Source of the DNA: Acidobacteriota bacterium
GTDB lineage: Bacteria > Acidobacteriota > Blastocatellia > Pyrinomonadales > Pyrinomonadaceae
Reading direction: 5' to 3'
NCBI GenBank assembly: GCA_019239425.1
Contig: JAFAZX010000072.1
Location: 1-47,009 of the forward strand
Length of the DNA: 47,009 nt
Below are positions 42,419 through 47,009 of this stretch, piece by piece (position 1 is the stretch's first letter; every line of letters starts with the position of its first letter). Below the pieces are notes generated by a model. That model did no database searches. It was not told the origin of the DNA and worked only from the letters and a program-made list of their open reading frames with translations. The position numbers and the translations under genes were made by a program.

Positions 42419-43780
42419 TCACCCATTCATGCTCTCAAGCACGAGCGCCCTCACATCTTCAATCAACGAGCGCGCGCGCTCTTCGGTCTCGGCCTCGGCG
42501 ACGAGGCGGATGATCGGCTCGGTGTTCGAGCCGCGGACGAGGAACCAGCCCCCTTCGGTCGTCACCTTCACCCCGTCGCGCAAGTCCGAAGGCCGACCGG
42601 CGTACGCCTCGCTCACGGCCTTCAGCGCCGCGCGGATGCGGTCTGAGCGGCAGGCCATCTTCTCCTTGACCATGTAGGACGGCGGCAGCTCAGCCAGAAG
42701 CTCGGAGACGGCCGCCCCCGTTTCGGCCAGCAGGTGGAGGACGAGCGCCATGGCGACGAGGCTGTCGCGCGCGAAGTTGATGCGCGGGTAGATGACGCCG
42801 CCGTTGCCCTCGCCGCCCACGACCGCGCCGCGCCTGAGCATCTCTTCGGCCACGTTCGCCTCGCCGATCTTCGAGCGGTAGACGGGGCAGCCAAACCGCG
42901 CGGCCAGAGCGTCGAGCGCGCTCGTCGTCGCGAGGTTCGCGACCACAGGCCCCGGCGCGCGGCCCAGGACGTAGCGCGCCGCGAGCACGAGCGTGTACTC
43001 CTCGCCAATCGGCACCCCGCGCTCGTCCACGACCGCCAGGCGGTCTGCGTCCATGTCCTGCGCGAAGCCCACGTCCGCACCGCGCTCCCTCACGACGCGA
43101 CACAGCTCGACGAGGTTCTCCGGCAGAGGCTCGGCCCCGCGCGGGAACGTCCCCGAAGGCGTGACGTTGACGGGAAAGACTTCGACGCCGAGCGCTTCGA
43201 GCAGGCGCGGCGCGACGACCGACCCGGCCCCGTTGCAAGAGTCGACCGCCACGCGGAGCCTGCGCGCGCCCTGAGGTAAAGGGCCGAGCGCGTCGAGGAC
43301 GGCTTTGACGTGCAGGTCAATCGCCCCCGACAGTGGCTCGACCGCGCGCATCTCCGCGCCCGCGACCTTGCGGTACTCGCCCTGGTGATAGATGTCGAGG
43401 AGTTGCCGCGCCTGCCCCGCGCCGAGGAAGAGGCCGGCGGAGTCTATGAACTTCAGCGCGTTCCACTCGGCGGGGTTGTGGCTGGCCGTGATGCAGATGC
43501 CGCCGCGCGCGCGCAAGAGCCGCACCATGAGCTGCACGGTCGGCACGGGGCAGACCCCCAGGTCGACGATGCGGCAGCCGCTCGAAAGCAGGCCCGCCAC
43601 GACCGCCTGCCTCACCATCTCGCCAGACGTGCGCGTGTCGCGCCCGACGCAGATAGTGCCCGCCCCCGCGTATGTCCCGAACGCCTGCGCGAAGCGCACC
43701 AGCAGCGTCGGCGTCAGGCTCTCGCCCACCACGCCCCGCACGCCCGAGATGCTGATCTTCAGTGTCGGTATGGCCCGCAT
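42419..43780 (-). CDS. glmM: GlmM-type phosphoglucosamine/phosphohexose mutase
   Basis: A 453-residue phosphohexomutase. The catalytic serine loop ITASHNP (Ser100), the metal loop DMDADR, the sugar loop GGEGNGG and the phosphate loop RGSNTEP are complete. It should interconvert glucosamine-6-phosphate and -1-phosphate for cell-wall sugars; a mannose or glucose mutase is also possible. A diverged sister lies at 44799-46145. Start is the ATG at 43780. The palindrome at 43788-43865 lies right upstream. Confidence 0.9.
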   Translation of the reverse strand: MRAIPTLKISISGVRGVVGESLTPTLLVRFAQAFGTYAGAGTICVGRDTRTSGEMVRQAVVAGLLSSGCRIVDLGVCPVPTVQLMVRLLRARGGICITASHNPAEWNALKFIDSAGLFLGAGQARQLLDIYHQGEYRKVAGAEMRAVEPLSGAIDLHVKAVLDALGPLPQGARRLRVAVDSCNGAGSVVAPRLLEALGVEVFPVNVTPSGTFPRGAEPLPENLVELCRVVRERGADVGFAQDMDADRLAVVDERGVPIGEEYTLVLAARYVLGRAPGPVVANLATTSALDALAARFGCPVYRSKIGEANVAEEMLRRGAVVGGEGNGGVIYPRINFARDSLVAMALVLHLLAETGAAVSELLAELPPSYMVKEKMACRSDRIRAALKAVSEAYAGRPSDLRDGVKVTTEGGWFLVRGSNTEPIIRLVAEAETEERARSLIEDVRALVLESMNG

Positions 43781-43787
43781 GGTAGAA

Positions 43788-43865
43788 GGGTGCTGGGCGC
43801 TGGGTGCCGGGTTCTGGGTAAGAGCAGGTCTTTACCCAGAACCCGGCACCCAGCACCCAGCACCC
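43788..43865. repeat. GGGTGCTGGG-type palindromic element
   Basis: Arms of 34 bases (43788-43821 and 43832-43865) match at 33 of 34, with a 10-base loop. The right end touches the TGA (43866-43868) of the SMP-30 gene, and the left end is 7 bases from the GlmM start. It can form a very stable hairpin and may end the SMP-30 transcript. Confidence 0.93.
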
Positions 43866-44777
43866 TCATCTCCTTCTCAGGTCGAGGCGGAAGAGGCCGC
43901 CGCGGCTGGTCGTCTCTTCGGCGAGCGCGCCGGTGACGTAGAGCTGGTCGCGGCGCGGGCCGCCGAAGGCGACGTTGCTCGTCGTCAGGTTCCCCGCGCC
44001 GTAGCGGCGCACGATTCTGCCCGCGGGGCTGACGACCTGCACCTGCCGCATCCCGTAGTGCGCGACGTAGAGGTTGCCTTCGCGGTCGAGAGCCATCCCG
44101 TCCGGCTCGTTGGCGATCTGCCCCTCGCCTTTCGTCGGCAGCTCGGCGAGGACGCGCATCCGTCCCGCCTTGCCGGGCGCGACGATTGTATAGCTTAGGA
44201 TGCGGTTCCGCTTGCTCTCGCCGACGAGGAGCGTCTTCCCGTCGGGGCGCAGGACGAGGCCGTTCGGGAAGGCCAACCCGTCGGCCACGAGACGCACCTT
44301 GCCCTGCGCGTCGACGTAGTAGACCGTGCCGATGGGCTTCTCGATGCTTGAGCCGCCGGGGTCTGTGAAGTAGAAGCCGCCGCGCGGGTCGAGCGTCAAA
44401 TCGTTGGGCGCGCGCAGGGGCCTCCCTTCGTACTCCGAAGCTGCCTTGCCGATGACGCGCCCTTCGGCGTCGAGCCTCAGCACCGCGTGCTCCTTGCCGT
44501 CGCAGACGAGGTGCGTGCCGTCCGGCAGAATCTTGTGGCCGTTCGGCGCGGGCGTCCGCGCCCACACCTTCGCCTCGCCGTCCGCGCCGACGCGGTAGAT
44601 GGTTCCGTTGTAAACGTCGGAGACGTAGACGGAGCCGTCCGGGCCGACGACCGCGCCCTCCGTGTAGCCGGGCACCTCCGCGACCTTGACGGCCGTCACA
44701 CGATTCTCCGGCGGCAGGCTCCCCGCAGCCGCCGAGAGGCTCAACACAAACGCGAGAAGAGTGTTCGTCATCATCAT
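43866..44777 (-). CDS. Secreted SMP-30/gluconolactonase-like protein
   Basis: A 303-residue beta-propeller with a signal peptide (1-19). Metal-site parts are visible: EGAVVGPDGSVYVSD (Glu), LRAPNDLTLDPRGGFYFTD (Asn), FPNGLVLRPDGKTLLV and EPDGMALD (Asp). Such enzymes open sugar lactones; the export makes a carbohydrate or scaffold role likely. It lies between the two mutase genes. Start ATG at 44777 (two more ATGs follow at once). Confidence 0.88.
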   Translation of the reverse strand: MMMTNTLLAFVLSLSAAAGSLPPENRVTAVKVAEVPGYTEGAVVGPDGSVYVSDVYNGTIYRVGADGEAKVWARTPAPNGHKILPDGTHLVCDGKEHAVLRLDAEGRVIGKAASEYEGRPLRAPNDLTLDPRGGFYFTDPGGSSIEKPIGTVYYVDAQGKVRLVADGLAFPNGLVLRPDGKTLLVGESKRNRILSYTIVAPGKAGRMRVLAELPTKGEGQIANEPDGMALDREGNLYVAHYGMRQVQVVSPAGRIVRRYGAGNLTTSNVAFGGPRRDQLYVTGALAEETTSRGGLFRLDLRRR

Positions 44778-44798
44778 GTTCTTGATTCGCCTGCTGTC

Positions 44799-46145
44799 TC
44801 ACCTACCCACGCGGTCGCGCGCCCAGTCGAGCAGCTCCGCCGCGCGCGCCTCCGTCTCGGCCTCCGCGATGAGGCGCAGCATCGACTCCGTGTTCGAGAC
44901 GCGCGCGTGCACCCACCCGTCCGGCCAGTTGATTTTCAAACCGTCCGTCTGGTCGTAAACGACGCCCTCCCCTTCCAACTCGTCGTGCAGCCTTTGCAAG
45001 AGCGAGTGGATGCGGTCGGGCTCGACCTCCACGTTGTGCTTGAGCATCGAGAAGCGCGGTAGCCCCGCGGCCAGCTCCGACAGAGTCTCTCCGGTCGTCG
45101 CCAGGTGTTCGAGGATGAGTCCGGCCGCGGCCGCCGCGTCGTGCGTCCACTGCACGCGAGGGACGACGACGCCCCCGCTGCCCTCGCCGCCCAGGACGGC
45201 CCCCGCCTCGACCATCGCCTCCGAGACGAACGCCTGCCCGACCGGCGTGCGAATCACGCGGGCGCCGTACCTTTCGGCGACGCGCTCGACCATCATGCTC
45301 GTCGAGACGTTCGTCACCACGGGGCCGACCTGACGCCTGAGCTGTATCTCGGCGGCGACCGCGAGCGTCAACTCTTCCGAGAGCACCTCGCCCTTCTCCG
45401 TGACCAGCCCCAGACGTTCGCCGTCCGCGTCGTGCGCCAGCCCCAAGTCTGCCCGGCCCGCCGTGACGACGGCGCGCAGTTGCGCCATCGTCCGGCGCGT
45501 CGGCTCCGGCGCGTGCGGGAAGGGGGCCGTCGGATCGTCGTTCAAGACCAGCACTTCGCAGCCGAGCGCGCGGAGCCAGCGCGGCGAAAGCATCGAGCAC
45601 GAGCTGTTGCAGCAGTCGACCGCGACCGTCAGGCGGCGCGCGCGGACGGCCTCCGCGTCGAAGGCTTTCGTGAGAACTTCGAGGTGGTGCTCGACGGCGT
45701 CGCGCTTAACAACGTCGGCGCGGATGCGCTCCCAGCCGGCCTTGTCGAACTCGCCCTGGTGGTAGATGTCGAGCAGCTCGTCGGCCTGCGCGGCGTTGAG
45801 GTAGAGGCCGTCCGCGCGCACGAACTTCAGCGCGTTCCAGGGCTCCGGGTTGTGGCCGGCGGTGATCGAGACGCCGCCGTCGGCTTCGAGCCAGCCGACC
45901 GCGAGTTGCAGCGACGGTGTCGGGCAGACGCCGAGGTCAACGACCTCGCAGCCCGCGGCCAGCAGCCCCGCGACGACCGCCGCGTGCACCATCGGCCCCG
46001 AAGTGCGCGTGTCGCGGCAGATGAGGATGCGCCCCGCGTCGAGGTACGTGCCGAAGGCCTGCGCGAAGGCGACCGAAAGCTCCGGCGTGAACGTCTCGCC
46101 GACCACGCCCCGCACGCCGCTGATGCCGATCTTGAGCGAATTCAT
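44799..46145 (-). CDS. Phosphohexomutase paralogue lacking the catalytic serine
   Basis: A 448-residue sister of the GlmM-type gene at 42419-43780, sharing the ISGVRGVVGE, RDTRTSG, LGVCP, WNALKF and LLDIYHQGE runs. The catalytic loop reads ITAGHNP in place of ITASHNP: Ser is Gly97 (codon GGC). The metal loop is DADGER in place of DxDxDR. The sugar loop GGEGSGG and phosphate loop RVSNTE remain. It cannot use the usual phosphoserine mechanism, yet the frame is intact, suggesting a changed role. Start ATG at 46145; a GTG at 46151 would add two residues. Confidence 0.9.
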   Translation of the reverse strand: MNSLKIGISGVRGVVGETFTPELSVAFAQAFGTYLDAGRILICRDTRTSGPMVHAAVVAGLLAAGCEVVDLGVCPTPSLQLAVGWLEADGGVSITAGHNPEPWNALKFVRADGLYLNAAQADELLDIYHQGEFDKAGWERIRADVVKRDAVEHHLEVLTKAFDAEAVRARRLTVAVDCCNSSCSMLSPRWLRALGCEVLVLNDDPTAPFPHAPEPTRRTMAQLRAVVTAGRADLGLAHDADGERLGLVTEKGEVLSEELTLAVAAEIQLRRQVGPVVTNVSTSMMVERVAERYGARVIRTPVGQAFVSEAMVEAGAVLGGEGSGGVVVPRVQWTHDAAAAAGLILEHLATTGETLSELAAGLPRFSMLKHNVEVEPDRIHSLLQRLHDELEGEGVVYDQTDGLKINWPDGWVHARVSNTESMLRLIAEAETEARAAELLDWARDRVGR

Positions 46146-46184
46146 GCCCACGAAGTTTCAGAAGTTTTTACCGGCATGATTTTA

Positions 46185-46213
46185 GTAACTTCAAGTATGA
46201 AACCGTAAGTTAC
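46185..46213. promoter_or_regulatory. Short inverted repeat between divergent genes
   Basis: GTAACTT (46185-46191) and AAGTTAC (46207-46213) form 7-base arms with a 15-base spacer, between the mutase paralogue and the GH20 gene. It could be an operator; no regulator is next to it and no clear -35/-10 pair is seen. Confidence 0.3.
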
Positions 46214-46304
46214 GCCGCGCTGGCCGACTCGTGGGCGAAACTCTCGACGCTGCGAACGTCGTGCGAACCCTGAGACCTGCCCGAACAATCACGCCGAGGA
46301 TTAC

Positions 46305-47009
46305 ATGAGACCCAGAACTTACTTCGCGCTTCTCCTGTCCCTGACGTGTCTCCTGAACGCCTTCACTACGGCGGCGCGTCCGAGGGCGCCTCAGCCTCAT
46401 AACCTGATGCCCGTCCCGGCATCTGTCAACTTCCGGGAGGGGCGGCTCGCCGTCACCAAAGCCTTCGCGGTCGCCGCGCGCGGCCACGTGGACGAGCGCC
46501 TGCGCGCAGGGATAGAGCGCATGCTGCGCCGCCTCGAAGGTCGCACCGTCATGGAGTTGGCGCGCGGACTCGCGACCGACGCCGCCGCGGCCGCGCTCGT
46601 CGTCGAGGCGGCGGGGCCGGGGCCGGACGTGCCGGACGTGTCGGAGGACGAATCCTACACGCTCGAAGTGGGCGACCGGCAGGCCGTGCTGAAGGCGCCG
46701 AACGTCGTCGGGTGCTTGCGCGGGCTCGAAACCTTCCTGCAACTCGTCGAGGGCGACGGCGCGGGCTTCTACGTCCCGGCCGTCTCCATCAACGACCGGC
46801 CGCGCTTCCCGTGGCGCGGGCTGCTCATCGACATCGGGCGGCACTACGAGCCGATGGAAGTGCTCAAGCGGAACCTCGACGCGATGGCCGCCGTCAAGCT
46901 CAACGTCCTGCACTGGCACCTCACGGAAGACCAGGGCTTCCGCATCGAGAGCCGGAAGTTTCCTAAACTCCACCAACTCGGCTCGGACGGCAACTTCTAC
47001 ACGCAGGAG
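46305..47009 (+). CDS. GH20 beta-N-acetylhexosaminidase, N-terminal part
   Basis: The first 235 residues of a secreted GH20 enzyme, cut by the window end. It has a signal peptide (1-22), an N-terminal GH20b-type domain (about 28-155) and the start of the catalytic barrel: INDRPRFPWRGLLIDIGRHY, then LKRNLDAMAAVKLNVLHWHLTEDQGFRIES, highly typical of the family. The catalytic Asp-Glu pair lies past the window. It should release terminal N-acetylglucosamine or galactosamine from chitin or cell-wall fragments. A GAGG site precedes the ATG at 46305. It is divergent from the mutase paralogue. Confidence 0.9.
   Translation, partial: MRPRTYFALLLSLTCLLNAFTTAARPRAPQPHNLMPVPASVNFREGRLAVTKAFAVAARGHVDERLRAGIERMLRRLEGRTVMELARGLATDAAAAALVVEAAGPGPDVPDVSEDESYTLEVGDRQAVLKAPNVVGCLRGLETFLQLVEGDGAGFYVPAVSINDRPRFPWRGLLIDIGRHYEPMEVLKRNLDAMAAVKLNVLHWHLTEDQGFRIESRKFPKLHQLGSDGNFYTQE

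Noticed and set aside
4134..43865. Palindromes as a CRISPR array or prophage attachment sites
   Set aside because: The units are scattered singly, without regular spacers, cas genes, integrase or phage genes.

Overview
The window is GC-rich, densely coded DNA with many short gene overlaps (ATGA, GTGA, TTGA), several GTG/TTG starts and Gram-negative envelope genes: a TolC-type outer-membrane protein, an RND pump and many signal peptides. A CadC-like winged-helix regulator with a TolB-like half, DUF4214 on a MauG-type peroxidase, an EthA-like monooxygenase and numerous palindromic repeats fit Acidobacteria, possibly class Blastocatellia. This is inferred from gene content; no rRNA or other taxonomic marker is present. 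I saw no tRNA, CRISPR array, prophage or transposase.

Layout. (1) 1-4007, minus: an apparent operon of two paralogous unknown proteins flanking a BNR/sialidase-type beta-propeller with a histone-H1-like Lys/Ser/Thr tail, ending in a Ser/Thr protein kinase cut by the window edge. (2) 4217-5086: a sialate O-acetylesterase-like protein lacking its middle. (3) 11800 down to 5394: EthA-like monooxygenase, SDR and two alpha/beta hydrolases in a coupled operon, then an aspartyl protease and an MFS exporter. (4) 11903-14635: a di-haem peroxidase fused to FN3 and DUF4214-like regions. (5) 14934-17865: a subclass B3 metallo-beta-lactamase divergent from a MOSC protein and a GH28 pectinase. (6) 17967-21293: a membrane adenylate cyclase and four small genes. 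(7) 21370-27423: leucine dehydrogenase, a MocR regulator divergent from an aminotransferase, a winged-helix regulator and a succinate-semialdehyde-type dehydrogenase. (8) 31305 down to 27427: acetyltransferase, MBL-fold hydrolase, PhzF-type protein, Asp/Glu racemase-like protein and HAD hydrolase. (9) 41766 down to 31498: esterase, response regulator, histidine kinase, TolC, adaptor, RND pump, YVTN propeller and a small membrane protein. (10) 41882-47009: MaoC dehydratase, GlmM-type mutase, SMP-30 protein, a second mutase lacking its catalytic serine, and the start of a GH20 hexosaminidase.

Seven long palindromes of five sequence families lie at or just beyond gene 3' ends. In three genes the palindrome supplies the C-terminal residues, and in two others it abuts the stop codon. 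The most unusual items are the kinase-linked operon, the serine-less mutase paralogue, and these gene-end palindromes.
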